A stretch of 64,000 nt of DNA from Streptomyces sp. M92 (GCF_028473745.1 NZ_CP101137.1:3534001-3598000), one strand, 5' to 3'; shown: positions 8,184 through 19,099, numbered from the stretch's first letter. The notes: generated from the sequence alone by a model not told the origin. Program-made: numbers and translations.

Positions 8184-9332
8184 TTAACCGCCGAGACGTT
8201 TCAGCGCCTCGGGAGCCTCCTCGATCCGGTCGACCAGCGCGATCCGGGACTCCATGGTCCGCCCCCCGGCGAGCGAGGCGAGCAGCGGCCACGCGGGCAG
8301 CTTCTCCGTCCAGTGCCGCCGGTCCACCAGCACCATCGGCGTGGGCTCGCCCCGCGACTCGTAGTAGTTCGGCGTCGCGTTGTCGAAGACCTCCTGCACG
8401 GTTCCGGCGGCGCCCGGCAGGAAGACCACGCCCGCGTTGGAACGGGCCAGCAGGCCGTCCTCGCGGGTCGCGTTGGCGAAGTACTTGGCGATGTGCGCCG
8501 CGAAGGCGTTGGGCGGCTCGTGGCCGTAGAACCAGGTCGGGATGCCGACCGAGGCACCGCCTCCGGGCCACCGCTCGCGCACCTCGAACGCGGACCGTGC
8601 CCAGTCGGTGACCGACGGCGTGAACGAGGCGACCTTGGCGAGGAGCAGCAGGGCCTCCTCCAGCATCCCGTCGTCGAACGGGGCCGCGTACGCGCCGAGG
8701 TTGGCCGCCTCCATCGCCCCCGGACCGCCGCCGGTGGCCACGGTGAAGCCGGCGCGGGACAGTTCGCGGCCCAGACGCGCGGCGCCCGCGTAGGCGCTCG
8801 TGCCGCGCGCCATGGCGTGACCGCCCATGACGCCGACCACCCGCGCGCCGACGAGGAGTTCGTCGATCGCGTCGGAGACGGCGTCGTCGTGGATCGCGCG
8901 CAGCATGGAGGCGAACACGTCGCCGTCCGCCTTGGTCTGCTGGAACCAGTCGTAGGCGAGGGCGTCCGGGGTCGCCTCGTAGCCCTCGTCGAGGGAGGCG
9001 TACAGCGCGTCCGGGGTGTAGACGTGCGCCCGGTAGGGCTCGAAGGGCAGGCCCGGTATGGGCGGGAAGACCAGGGCGCCGGCGGCGGCGACCCGGGCGG
9101 CCGCCTCGGGGGCCATCGGACAGCCGAGGAAGACGGCGCCCGTGGGGTCCGCGGACATCAGGGCGTCCGTACGGGCCGTCAGGTCGACGGCCTGGACGCG
9201 GTAGTGGGCGAGTGTGCCGTGCGCCGAGACGACGTCGTCGAACTCGGCGAGGCTCTCGATCTCCCGGTCGTGCGAGGCGTGGTGGGACTGGCGGTGCTGG
9301 GCACCGGGCTGGGCGGGTGTCGTCGAATCCAC
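8184..9332 (-). CDS. LOG-family (lysine-decarboxylase-like) nucleotide-binding protein
   Basis: Rossmann-fold protein of the LOG/TIGR00725-like superfamily; characterised relatives cleave nucleoside 5'-monophosphates to the base and ribose phosphate. The family motifs are GGGPGAMEAAN in the middle and PGAAGTVQE (normally PGGxGTxxE, so one glycine is alanine here) toward the C-terminus. About 130 N-terminal residues precede the LOG domain and contain a second partial Rossmann-like unit (AVFLGCPM), which makes it longer (382 residues) than plant LOG. The neighbour downstream of its 5' end is a VOC protein on the same strand, 26 bases away. Substrate is not predictable from the sequence. Confidence 0.75.
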   Translation of the reverse strand: MDSTTPAQPGAQHRQSHHASHDREIESLAEFDDVVSAHGTLAHYRVQAVDLTARTDALMSADPTGAVFLGCPMAPEAAARVAAAGALVFPPIPGLPFEPYRAHVYTPDALYASLDEGYEATPDALAYDWFQQTKADGDVFASMLRAIHDDAVSDAIDELLVGARVVGVMGGHAMARGTSAYAGAARLGRELSRAGFTVATGGGPGAMEAANLGAYAAPFDDGMLEEALLLLAKVASFTPSVTDWARSAFEVRERWPGGGASVGIPTWFYGHEPPNAFAAHIAKYFANATREDGLLARSNAGVVFLPGAAGTVQEVFDNATPNYYESRGEPTPMVLVDRRHWTEKLPAWPLLASLAGGRTMESRIALVDRIEEAPEALKRLGG

Positions 9333-9358
9333 CCGCCCATGCTAGGCGTGCGCCTGGC

Positions 9359-9766
9359 TCAGCCCTGGACCGCCGCCGGGTCCATCCAGACGACCTCGAA
9401 GGTGTGGCCGTCGATGTCGTCGAAGGCGCGGCCGTACATGAAGCCGTGGTCCTGGGTCTCGCCGGAGACGGAGCCGCCGGCCGCGACCGCCTTGTCGACC
9501 AGCTCGTCGACCTTCTCGCGGCTCTCCGCGCTCAGCGCGATCAGCACCTCGCTGGACTTCGTCGAGTCCACGATGTCCTTCTTGGTGAACTGGCGGTACT
9601 TCTCCGGGGTGTGCACCATCACGACGATGGTGTCGCTGAGCGGGATCGACGCGGTGGAGTCGTCGCTGAACTGAGCGTTGATCTCGTAGCCGAGCCCGGT
9701 GAAGAACTTCCTCGAGGCGTCGAGGTTGTTGGTGGCCAGGTTCACGAAGATCATCTGCTGGTACAT
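9359..9766 (-). CDS. VOC (glyoxalase/bleomycin-resistance) family protein
   Basis: Small single-module vicinal-oxygen-chelate protein of 135 residues. The start MIFVNLATNNLDASRKFFTGLG and end GRAFDDIDGHTFEVVW are typical of the betaalpha-beta-beta-beta repeats in this family. E127 of HTFEV is a candidate metal ligand, but the N-terminal ligand position is not obvious, so enzymatic activity is uncertain. It resembles the lactoylglutathione-lyase-like proteins annotated widely in Streptomyces. It lies just upstream of the LOG-family gene on the same strand and may be cotranscribed with it. Confidence 0.75.
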   Translation of the reverse strand: MYQQMIFVNLATNNLDASRKFFTGLGYEINAQFSDDSTASIPLSDTIVVMVHTPEKYRQFTKKDIVDSTKSSEVLIALSAESREKVDELVDKAVAAGGSVSGETQDHGFMYGRAFDDIDGHTFEVVWMDPAAVQG

Positions 9767-9883
9767 GGGGGCCTCTCCCGTCGGTGTCCTGCTGCTGTCG
9801 TGCCGTTCGAGAGGTTAGACGCGCGGGGAGTGCGGAACTCATCGCCGGATCGGAGATTTTTTCGAGGGAATTTCCCACGCCCC

Positions 9884-11310
<1,427 letters not shown>

Positions 11311-11329
<19 letters not shown>

Positions 11330-12099
11330 GCCGCCCGGCCTTCCGTTCCGGGGGTGCCGGAGGTCCCGCCGGGCCCGGTGGCCACCGCGGTGTCCGCGAC
11401 CGGCGGCAGGTGCACGGTCCGCACCCGCCGTCCGTCGAGCAGGGACACCGTGCGGTCGGCGAGGGCGGCGGTCTGCGCGTCGCCGGTGGCGAGCAGGACG
11501 GTGATGCCGTGCGAGCGGGCCGCGGTGGTGAGCGTGCGCAGGACGTGCGCGCGGTCGACCCGGTGCAGCGGCGCCGTCGGCTCGTCGGCGAAGAGCACCG
11601 CGGGCGCGACGGCGAGGGCGCGGGCGATGCACACGCGCTGCCGCTCGGCCTGCTGGAGTTCGTGCGGGCGCCTGCGGGCCGTCCGGCCGCCGACGTCGAG
11701 GCGGTCCAGCCACTCCATGGCGGCGGTCTTGGCCCGGCGTCGGCCGGTGCCGCGCAGCATGAGGGGCAGGGCGGCGTTCTCCCAGGCGCTGAGTTCCGGG
11801 ACGAGGACCGGGGCGGGATCGATCCAGCCGAAGCGGTCGCGGCGCAGTCGCTCCCGCTTGAGCGGGCCCATGGTGTGCACCGGCAGGCTGTTGAACCAGA
11901 CCTCGCCGTCCTGCGGCCGGACCATGCCGGACAGGCACCGCAGCAGCGTGGTCTTACCGCTGCCGCGCGGGCCGCTGACGGCGAGGATCTCGCCCTCGCG
12001 GACGCCGACCGACACGCCTTGCAGCGCGGGGGAGCCGTCGTGGTGCGTGAAGTGCAGGGCGCGGGCCCACAGCACGTCGTTGTCCGGCGGAGCCTCCAT
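11311..12099 (-). CDS. ABC transporter ATP-binding protein with atypical signature
   Basis: ATPase of a putative exporter with the overlapping permease gene. Walker A is GPRGSGKTT (about residues 43-51) and Walker B is VLFADEPT with a glutamate after the aspartate. The ABC signature is not LSGGQ but LQQAERQR, which lacks the two glycines that normally contact ATP across the dimer. The D-loop is also altered (APLH). Upstream halves resemble the LolD/MacB ATPase family. ATG 12099 gives 262 residues with AGGTG about 8 bases upstream; Walker residues suggest ATP binding remains, but hydrolysis may be slow or depend on a partner. Confidence 0.75.
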
Positions 12100-12293
12100 G
12101 GGCGTACACCTCGGTTCTGATCCGTGTTTCCCCGTTCGCTTCCCCCGTACGGGCGAACGAAGGCGGGGCCGATCGGTCACTGGGCACCGTAGGCAGGCGC
12201 CGTGGGGAGGCCGGACAGCACGCGGCCCCGGGCCGCCGTTTCTCACTCGAACGGGCGGCACCGGGGCCGGGTGATGATCCTCTGGAAGGATGA

Positions 12294-13664
12294 TCAGAGC
12301 TTCGTCCACGCCTCCGTCAGCGTGGCGCGCAGGATCTGCTCGATCTCGTCGAAGGTCTCCTGGTTGGAGATCAGCGGCGGGGCGAGCTGGATGACCGGGT
12401 CGCCGCGGTCGTCGGCACGGCAGTACAGGCCGTTGTCGAAGAGCGCCTTCGACAGGAAGCCGTACAGGATCCGCTCGGTCTCCTCCTCGTTGAAGGATTC
12501 CTTGGTGTTCTTGTCCTTGACCAGCTCGATGCCGTAGAAGAAGCCGTTGCCGCGGACGTCGCCGACGATCGGCAGGTCGAGGAGCTTCTCCAGCGTCGCG
12601 CGGAAGTTGCCCTCGTTGTCCAGCACGTGCTGGTTGAGGCCCTCGCGCTCGAACAGGTCGAGGTTGGCGATGCCGACCGCGGCGGAGACCGGGTGGCCAC
12701 CGAAGGTGTAGCCGTGCAGGAAGGTGTTGTCGCCCTGGTAGAACGGCTCGGCCAGGCGGTCGGAGATGATGCAGGCGCCGATCGGGGAGTAACCCGAGGT
12801 CATGCCCTTGGCGCAGGTGATCATGTCCGGGACGTAGCCGAACTTGTCGCAGGCGAAGGTCGTGCCGAGGCGGCCGAAGGCGCAGATGACCTCGTCCGAG
12901 ACGAGCAGCACGTCGTACTGGTCGCAGATCTCGCGCACCCGCTGGAAGTAGCCGGGCGGGGGCGGGAAGCAGCCGCCCGCGTTCTGCACCGGCTCCAGGA
13001 AGACGGCCGCGACCGTCTCCGGGCCCTCGAAGAGGATCTGCTGCTCGATCTGGTCGGCGGCCCAGCGGCCGAAGGCCTCGGGGTCGTCGCCGAAGAGCGG
13101 GGCGCGGTAGATGTTGGTGTTCGGGACCTTGTGCGCGCCCGGCACCAGCGGTTCGAAGGGGGCCTTCAGGCCCGGCAGACCGGTGATGGACAGGGCGCCC
13201 TGCGGGGTGCCGTGGTAGGCGACAGCGCGGGAGATGACCTTGTACTTGGTCGGCTTGCCGGTCAGCTTGAAGTACTGCTTGGCGAGCTTCCAGGCGGTCT
13301 CGACCGCCTCGCCGCCGCCGGTGGTGAAGAAGACCTTGTTGAGGTCGCCGGGGGCCTCGTTCGCCAGGCGCTCGGCCAGCTCGACGGCCTTGGGGTGGGC
13401 GTAGGACCACACCGGGAAGAAGGCGAGCTCCTGCGCCTGCTTCGCGGCGGTCTCGGCCAGCTCCTGGCGGCCGTGCCCGGCCTGGACCACGAAGAGGCCG
13501 GCGAGGCCGTCGAGGTAGCGCTTGCCCTTGTCGTCGTAGATGTGGGTGCCCTCACCGCGGACGATGGTGGGGACGGGGGCGTTCTCGTACGACGACATGC
13601 GGGTGAAGTGCATCCACAGGTGGTCGTAGGCGGTCCTGCTGAGGTCCTTGCTGTCGGTGCTCAC
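12294..13664 (-). CDS. Class III aminotransferase, probably polyamine/omega-amino acid
   Basis: PLP-dependent omega-transaminase of 456 residues. The PLP lysine is in ITCAKGMTSGY (about residue 286), preceded by the cofactor-binding LLVSDEVICAFGRLG and TTGGGEAVE. The closest recognisable group is the putrescine/beta-alanine-pyruvate aminotransferases. The GTG start lies 2 bases after the stop of the Lrp gene on the same strand, so the regulator and enzyme form one transcription unit. Divergent to it is an aminobutyraldehyde-type dehydrogenase, which suggests the chain diamine to aminoaldehyde to amino acid. Substrate is inferred from this context, not from residues. Confidence 0.85.
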   Translation of the reverse strand: MSTDSKDLSRTAYDHLWMHFTRMSSYENAPVPTIVRGEGTHIYDDKGKRYLDGLAGLFVVQAGHGRQELAETAAKQAQELAFFPVWSYAHPKAVELAERLANEAPGDLNKVFFTTGGGEAVETAWKLAKQYFKLTGKPTKYKVISRAVAYHGTPQGALSITGLPGLKAPFEPLVPGAHKVPNTNIYRAPLFGDDPEAFGRWAADQIEQQILFEGPETVAAVFLEPVQNAGGCFPPPPGYFQRVREICDQYDVLLVSDEVICAFGRLGTTFACDKFGYVPDMITCAKGMTSGYSPIGACIISDRLAEPFYQGDNTFLHGYTFGGHPVSAAVGIANLDLFEREGLNQHVLDNEGNFRATLEKLLDLPIVGDVRGNGFFYGIELVKDKNTKESFNEEETERILYGFLSKALFDNGLYCRADDRGDPVIQLAPPLISNQETFDEIEQILRATLTEAWTKL

Positions 13665-13666
13665 GA

Positions 13667-14182
13667 TTATCGGGTTCCCCACATATAGGTCTGCTTCTTG
13701 AGCTTGAGGTAGACGAAGCTCTCGGTGGAGCGCACTCCGGGGACGGCCCGGATGCGTTTGTTGATGACGTCCAGAAGGTGGTCGTCGTCCTCGCAGACGA
13801 CCTCCACCATCAGGTCGAAGGAGCCCGCTGTCATCACCACGTACTCGCATTCGGACATGGCCGTCAGCGCGTCGGCGACGGACTCCACGTCGCCCTCGAC
13901 GTTGACGCCGACCATCGCCTGGCGGCGGAAGCCCACGGTGAGCGGGTCCGTCACGGCGACGATCTGCATCACGCCCTGGTCGAGCAGCTTCTGGACGCGC
14001 TGGCGCACGGCCGCCTCCGACAGGCCGACGGCCTTGCCGATCGCGGCGTACGGCCTGCGGCCGTCCTCCTGGAGCTGTTCGATGATGGCGAGGGAGACGG
14101 CGTCCAACTGGGGTCCGCCGCTCCTGGACTCGCGGGAGTCCTTCTGGTCTGCGCTTCGACTGGCCACGGCTTCACTGTGCAC
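13667..14182 (-). CDS. Lrp/AsnC-family transcriptional regulator
   Basis: Feast/famine regulator of 171 residues. The N-terminal helix-turn-helix is RPYAAIGKAVGLSEAAVRQRVQKLL, followed by a RAM ligand-binding domain with VMTAGSFDLMVEVVCEDDDHLL. GTG 14182 and GTG 14167 (VASRSADQ) are both plausible starts and neither has a clear ribosome site; the longer is given. The gene is coupled to the aminotransferase and divergent from an aldehyde dehydrogenase, so both are likely targets, with an amino acid or polyamine catabolite as effector. Two TTTCGCAA boxes 54 bases apart in the shared intergenic region are candidate binding sites. Confidence 0.88.
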   Translation of the reverse strand: MHSEAVASRSADQKDSRESRSGGPQLDAVSLAIIEQLQEDGRRPYAAIGKAVGLSEAAVRQRVQKLLDQGVMQIVAVTDPLTVGFRRQAMVGVNVEGDVESVADALTAMSECEYVVMTAGSFDLMVEVVCEDDDHLLDVINKRIRAVPGVRSTESFVYLKLKKQTYMWGTR

Positions 14183-14409
14183 GACGGATCGGCAGTTTCG
14201 CAAGCCCGGATCGATGAAATTCGTTGTCTGAAGCGCCAGAGTCGACGGATTTCGCAATGCGGAGGCGATCGGGGGTGTTGAAAACGTGGGGTCTCCGTCT
14301 AGGGTGGGTGTCTCAGTGTTTGGACACGCGCGACAGCGGTGAGGTCCGGACCGGAGAGACCGAAAGACCGAAGCAGACCGAAGTAACCATCGAACTTGGA
14401 GGGCCGGCA
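14183..14409. promoter_or_regulatory. Divergent Lrp/aldehyde dehydrogenase control region
   Basis: This 227-base gap separates the Lrp-aminotransferase unit from the dehydrogenase. It holds TTTCGCAA at 14196-14203 and again at 14250-14257, about five helical turns apart, and a plus-strand promoter TTGAAA (14278-14283), 16 bases, TAGGGT (14300-14305). The dehydrogenase leader would be about 95 bases. Confidence 0.5.
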
Positions 14410-15849
14410 GTGAGCACCGAGCTGCGTCGTCTGCGCAACTACATCGACGGTGAGTTCCGGGACGCCGCCGACGGACGGACCACGGAGGTGGTCAACCCCG
14501 CCACGGGCGAGGCCTACGCGACCGCCCCCCTGTCCGGGCAGGCGGACGTCGACGCCGCCATGGCGGCCGCCGCCGCGGCCTTCCCGGCCTGGCGGGACCT
14601 GGTCCCGGCCGAGCGCCAGAAGGCCCTGCTGAAGATCGCGGACGCGTTCGAGGAGCGGGCCGAGGAGCTGATCGCGGCCGAGGTGGAGAACACGGGCAAG
14701 CCCGTCGGGCTGACCCGCTCCGAGGAGATCCCGCCGATGGTCGACCAGATCCGCTTCTTCGCGGGCGCGGCGCGGATGCTGGAGGGCCGCAGCGCCGGTG
14801 AGTACATGGAGGGCCTGACCTCCATGATCCGCCGCGAGCCGATCGGCGTCTGCGCGCAGGTCGCGCCGTGGAACTACCCGATGATGATGGCCGTGTGGAA
14901 GTTCGCCCCGGCCCTCGCCGCGGGCAACACGGTCGTCCTCAAGCCGTCCGACACCACCCCCGCCTCGACGGCCCTGATGGCCGACATCATCGGCTCGATC
15001 GTGCCCAAGGGCGTCTTCAACGTCGTCTGCGGCGACCGCGACACCGGCCGCCTGATGGTCGAGCACGAGACCCCGGCGATGGCCTCCATCACCGGCTCGG
15101 TGCGGGCGGGCATGTCGGTCGCCGAGTCGGCGTCCAAGGACCTCAAGCGGGTCCACCTGGAGCTCGGCGGCAAGGCGCCGGTCGTGGTCTTCGAGGACAC
15201 CGACATCCCCAAGGCCGTCGAGGGCATCTCGGAGGCGGGCTACTTCAACGCGGGCCAGGACTGCACCGCCGCCACCCGCGTGCTGGTCCACGAGTCGGTC
15301 CACGACGAGTTCGTGAGCGCGCTCGCGAAGGCCGCGTCCGAGATCAAGACCGGTATGCCGGACGACGAGGACGTCCTGTACGGCCCGCTCAACAACCCGA
15401 ACCAGCTCGAGCAGGTCACCGGGTTCATCGAGCGCCTGCCCGCCCACGCCAAGGTCGAGGCGGGCGGCCACCGGGTCGGCGACAAGGGCTACTTCTACGC
15501 CCCGACCGTCGTCTCCGGCCTCAAGCAGGACGACGAGATCATCCAGAAGGAGGTCTTCGGCCCCGTCATCACCGTCCAGTCCTTCCGCGACGAGGACCAG
15601 GCGGTCGAGTGGGCCAACGGCGTCGAGTACGCCCTCGCCTCCTCGGTGTGGACCAAGGACCACGGCCGCGCCATGCGGATGTCCAAGCGGCTCGACTTCG
15701 GCTGCGTGTGGATCAACACCCACATCCCGCTGGTCGCCGAGATGCCGCACGGCGGCTTCAAGAAGTCCGGCTACGGCAAGGACCTGTCGGGCTACGGCTT
15801 CGAGGACTACACCCGGATCAAGCACGTGATGACGTCGCTGGACGCGTGA
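14410..15849 (+). CDS. Gamma-aminobutyraldehyde-type aldehyde dehydrogenase
   Basis: NAD(P)-dependent aldehyde dehydrogenase of 479 residues. The catalytic cysteine is C285 in GQDCTAATR, and the general base is E251 in LELGGKAPVVVF; the NAD-binding segment VAPWNYPMMMAVWK is also present. The GQDCTAATR variant is typical of aminobutyraldehyde and betaine-aldehyde dehydrogenases. GTG 14410 has GGAGGG 6 bases upstream. The gene is divergent from an Lrp regulator and a class III aminotransferase and sits in a polyamine-uptake region, so oxidation of 4-aminobutanal to GABA is the most likely reaction. A terminator follows. Confidence 0.88.
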   Translation: MSTELRRLRNYIDGEFRDAADGRTTEVVNPATGEAYATAPLSGQADVDAAMAAAAAAFPAWRDLVPAERQKALLKIADAFEERAEELIAAEVENTGKPVGLTRSEEIPPMVDQIRFFAGAARMLEGRSAGEYMEGLTSMIRREPIGVCAQVAPWNYPMMMAVWKFAPALAAGNTVVLKPSDTTPASTALMADIIGSIVPKGVFNVVCGDRDTGRLMVEHETPAMASITGSVRAGMSVAESASKDLKRVHLELGGKAPVVVFEDTDIPKAVEGISEAGYFNAGQDCTAATRVLVHESVHDEFVSALAKAASEIKTGMPDDEDVLYGPLNNPNQLEQVTGFIERLPAHAKVEAGGHRVGDKGYFYAPTVVSGLKQDDEIIQKEVFGPVITVQSFRDEDQAVEWANGVEYALASSVWTKDHGRAMRMSKRLDFGCVWINTHIPLVAEMPHGGFKKSGYGKDLSGYGFEDYTRIKHVMTSLDA

Positions 15850-15868
15850 CGGACCCGGCTCCACGTGT

Positions 15869-15904
15869 GCGGCCCCGGACGGGAACCCTTCCGTCCGGGG
15901 CCGC
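15869..15904 (+). terminator. Terminator after the aldehyde dehydrogenase
   Basis: A perfect 14-base-pair stem (15869-15882 with 15891-15904) encloses the loop GAACCCTT. It isolates the dehydrogenase from the next binding-protein gene. Confidence 0.75.
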
Positions 15905-16021
15905 GCCGCGTGCAGGGCGAAGGCGTGAACTCGCCCCGGTCGACAGGGTGTCGGGCCTGGCCGGACCCGCTCGACGCAGCGTCGATTGTCCCGGTGAGCG
16001 CGGGCCCGGCATCCTGCGGCC

Positions 16022-17218
16022 ATGCCCCCGCTCCCGAAGACGCCCTCGCTGTCCCTGTCCCGCCGTACCCTGCTGCGCGGCCTGGGCGGTTCCGCCGCGC
16101 TCGGCGCACTGGCCGGCTGCGGCGTACCGGCCGCCTACGTCGCACCGGGCGACCGCGCCGCCACCGACCGGTCCGCCACCGAGAGGCGGCTGACCTGGGC
16201 GAACTGGCCGCTGTACATTGACACCGACGACGAGCGTCCGAACCGGCGGCCCACGCTGGAGGCGTTCGAGAAGGAGTCGGGCATCTCCGTCGAGTACATC
16301 GAGGAGATCAACGACAACGACGAGTTCTTCGGCAAGATCAGCCCGTCCCTGATGAACCACCAGCCCGTCGACCGCGACCTGATCGTCATCAGCGACTGGA
16401 TGTGCGGGCGGTTCGTACGGCTCGGCTGGGTGCAGGAGATGGACCGCTCCCGCCAGCCGAACGTCACCGAGTACCTGGACCCGCTGCTGCGTTCGCCCGC
16501 CTTCGACCCGGGCCGGAAGTTCACCGTGCCCTGGCAGTCCGGCATCACCGGCATCGCCTACAACCGCCGCCGGCTCGGCCGGGAGGTCCGGCACGTCTCC
16601 GACCTGTGGGCGGACGACCTCAGGGGCCGGGTGACCCTGCTGTCCGGCATGGACGAGGCGTTCGCGCTGCTGATGCAGGGCAACGGCGTCGACATCACCG
16701 ACTGGACGGCGGACGACTTCCACACGATGTGCGACCAGGTGGACAAGCAGGTGGCCAAGGGTCAGGTCCGCCGCTTCACCGGCAACGACTACATCAAGGA
16801 CCTTTCCAGCGGTGACGTCCTGGCCTGCCAGGCCTACTCCGGTGACGTGATCCAGCTCCAGGCGGACGACCCGGACATCGAGTTCGTCGTGCCCGAGGAG
16901 GGCGCCGAGCTGTGGTCGGAGTCCCTGATGATCCCCAACCTGGCCCGCCACAAGACCAACGCCGAGCGGCTGATCGACTTCTACTACCAACCGGAGGTCG
17001 CCGCCGAGCTGGCCGCGTGGGTCAACTACGTCTGTCCCGTCCCCGCCGCCCGGGACGTGCTCGCCTCCTCCGGCGACGAGGAGACCGCCGCGCTGGCCGA
17101 GGACCCGCTGATCTTCCCGGACGCGGCGATGCGCGAACGGCTCGCCATCGCGCGGGACATCGCGGCCGGGGAGCGGTCGGAGTTCGCGAAGCGGTGGAAC
17201 GGGATCGTCGGGGTGTAG
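16022..17218 (+). CDS. Orphan spermidine/putrescine-binding lipoprotein (PotD-like)
   Basis: Extracellular binding protein of 398 residues. The N-terminus has a Tat-type twin arginine (SRRTLLRGLGG) and a lipobox ALAGC, so it is probably a Tat-exported lipoprotein. The mature part begins with the PotD-like LTWANWPLYID and has IEEINDNDEFFGK, WQSGITGIAYNRR and RFTGNDYIKDL, all shared with the second PotD-like protein at 24.2-25.4 kb. No permease or ATPase gene is next to it, so it may feed the PotABC system 8 kb downstream. Ligand specificity is inferred from the family. It may be cotranscribed with the membrane-protein gene 13 bases downstream. Confidence 0.85.
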   Translation: MPPLPKTPSLSLSRRTLLRGLGGSAALGALAGCGVPAAYVAPGDRAATDRSATERRLTWANWPLYIDTDDERPNRRPTLEAFEKESGISVEYIEEINDNDEFFGKISPSLMNHQPVDRDLIVISDWMCGRFVRLGWVQEMDRSRQPNVTEYLDPLLRSPAFDPGRKFTVPWQSGITGIAYNRRRLGREVRHVSDLWADDLRGRVTLLSGMDEAFALLMQGNGVDITDWTADDFHTMCDQVDKQVAKGQVRRFTGNDYIKDLSSGDVLACQAYSGDVIQLQADDPDIEFVVPEEGAELWSESLMIPNLARHKTNAERLIDFYYQPEVAAELAAWVNYVCPVPAARDVLASSGDEETAALAEDPLIFPDAAMRERLAIARDIAAGERSEFAKRWNGIVGV

Positions 17219-17231
17219 GAGACTGACCGGC

Positions 17232-17777
17232 GTGACGAATTCACCGGACGATGAAAAGGTGGGTGCGGCGGTCACGCTCGGGCTGCTGGCCGCCTGGGCG
17301 CTGCACGACGCCGAGGAACTGGCGACCGTGCCGGGATGGTGGCGGCGGGAGCTGCCCGCCCTGCGTGAGCGGTTCCCCGCCGTGCCTCAGGCCGTGTGGC
17401 GGCGGGCCGGTTCGGTCGACGGGCGCGAGTTCGCGGTGGCGGTCGGGGCGATGGCCGCCGCCGTGGCCGCCGCGTCCGCCGCGGGACGGCTCACCGGAGG
17501 CCGGTCGGCCGCGTACCAGACGGCGCTGACCGCCTTCGGTCTGCACGGCCTGGTCCACCTCGCCCAGGCGGCGGCGGTACGCGGCTACACGCCCGGGTCC
17601 GCGACCTCGCCGCTCGTCGTCGTGCCGTTCACGCTCTGGGCCCGCCACCGGCTGCGCCGCGCCGGCGTCCTGCGCGCCACGCGCCCGCGCGACCTCGCCT
17701 TCGGGCTCGGCTTCGCGGGCGCGGCGACGGTCGGGGCGCATGCGGTGGCGCGGCGGCTGACGGGGCGCGGCGCGTGA
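17232..17777 (+). CDS. HXXEE-domain membrane protein
   Basis: Small membrane protein of 181 residues with four or five hydrophobic segments. The N-terminal WALHDAEELATVPGWW contains the H-x-x-E-E motif that names the family, and a second histidine pair is in GLHGLVHLAQAAAVRGYTPG. The motif is the kind of metal-binding or catalytic cluster found in membrane-embedded enzymes, but no function is established. GTG 17232 starts 13 bases after the PotD-like gene. The 3' end is 6 bases from the convergent serine hydrolase gene. Confidence 0.7.
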   Translation: MTNSPDDEKVGAAVTLGLLAAWALHDAEELATVPGWWRRELPALRERFPAVPQAVWRRAGSVDGREFAVAVGAMAAAVAAASAAGRLTGGRSAAYQTALTAFGLHGLVHLAQAAAVRGYTPGSATSPLVVVPFTLWARHRLRRAGVLRATRPRDLAFGLGFAGAATVGAHAVARRLTGRGA

Positions 17778-17783
17778 CGGGGG

Positions 17784-18944
17784 CTACTTCAGGGCGGCCG
17801 CGGTGATCGCGTCGAGGACCGGGTTCTGCTCCGCGCTCTTGGCGTCCGTGGCGTTGACCGAGTAGACCAGCGTGCGGCTCAGGTCGCGGGTGCCGCCGAT
17901 GAGGGCGCTGTACCCGTAGCGGGACCCCGACTTGCCCCAGAAGATCTCGCCGTCGACTTCCTTGTACTCCAGCCCCGCGCTGCGCCGCGCGCCCGAAACA
18001 CCTGCCGGGGTCGTGAACATCTCCTCCAGCTCCGGCTGCGGCACGATCTTTCCCCGGAACAGCTTGGTGAGAAGCTTCTCCAGGTCGGCGGTGGTGGAGA
18101 TCATGTCGCCGGCCGCCCAGCGGTCCGCCTGGTTCCACTCGGTCACGTCGAGCAGCTTCACCGTGCCGTCCGGCTGTTCCACCGCCTGGTAGCCCCGGTT
18201 GTGCGGGCCCCGGACGCGGGGGTCGGTGCCGGGGAAGTACGTGTGGTGCATGCCGGCCGGGCGCAGGACCAGGCGCGTGGCCACGGAGGAGTACGAGTGC
18301 CCCGTCACCTTCTCGATCAGCAGGCCGAGAATCGTGTAGTTGATGTTCAGGTACTGCTGCCGCGTCCCCGGGATGAACTCCTCCGGTCCCTTGGCGATCG
18401 CCGACGCCGCGACCCGCTGCGGGGTGAGGGTCTCGAAACGGTTGGCGTACACCTCCGCGAAGTCGTCGCCGAGACCGTCACCCGGCTTGATGCCGCTGGT
18501 GTGGTTCAGCAGTTGGCGCACGCTGATCGGCTGCTCGAACTCCGGCGTGAACAGGTCGGGGAGGTAGCCCTGCACCGGCGCGTCCAGGTCGATCTCGTCC
18601 TGGGCCGCGAGCCGCAGGACGGTGGCGGCGGTGACGACCTTGGTGACCGAACCGGCCCGGAAGCGGGCATGGGGGTGTGCCGGCCGGTCACTGGCCAGGT
18701 CGCGCACGCCCGCGCTGCCGTGCCAGTCGCCGTCGGGGCCGCCGACCCGCACGAGGGCGGCCGTGGCGTGCCGGTTCGGGACGGCGGAGAGCGCGTCGCG
18801 CAGTGCCTTCTCGTCCGGCCCGCGCTGGTCGACGGAGCCGGCGGCCGTGGCGGGCGGCGAGGCGAACGCCGGGACCGCCGACGGGCCGGCGGCCAGGGCG
18901 AGGACGAGGGAAGCGGCGAGGACGGAGGAGGTTCGGGCACGCAT
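17784..18944 (-). CDS. Secreted serine hydrolase (class C beta-lactamase/DD-peptidase fold)
   Basis: Exported penicillin-binding-fold hydrolase of 386 residues. From ATG 18944 (GGAG 7 bases upstream) there is a signal peptide of about 35 residues ending near AFA. The S-x-x-K motif is SVTK, the Y-x-N motif is YLN, and the third motif is KSG in IFWGKSGSRYG. This set fits D-alanyl-D-alanine carboxypeptidases of the R61 type and related esterases. A further in-frame ATG at 18992 lacks a properly spaced ribosome site. It stands alone; whether it acts on peptidoglycan or on a small ester cannot be told. Confidence 0.85.
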   Translation of the reverse strand: MRARTSSVLAASLVLALAAGPSAVPAFASPPATAAGSVDQRGPDEKALRDALSAVPNRHATAALVRVGGPDGDWHGSAGVRDLASDRPAHPHARFRAGSVTKVVTAATVLRLAAQDEIDLDAPVQGYLPDLFTPEFEQPISVRQLLNHTSGIKPGDGLGDDFAEVYANRFETLTPQRVAASAIAKGPEEFIPGTRQQYLNINYTILGLLIEKVTGHSYSSVATRLVLRPAGMHHTYFPGTDPRVRGPHNRGYQAVEQPDGTVKLLDVTEWNQADRWAAGDMISTTADLEKLLTKLFRGKIVPQPELEEMFTTPAGVSGARRSAGLEYKEVDGEIFWGKSGSRYGYSALIGGTRDLSRTLVYSVNATDAKSAEQNPVLDAITAAALK

Positions 18945-19099
18945 CGACTGCTCCAGGGGAAGGCGGTTGCGGCGGGAAGGATCGTTGATCATCCTTGTGC
19001 GTCGCGCCCCGTGGCGGATCGTCGGTGAGTAGGGCGCCCGCCCCGTAGCCGGAATCAGGGAACTCCCTTACGGCGAAGGCGTGTTGTGCGGGGCCTCCC

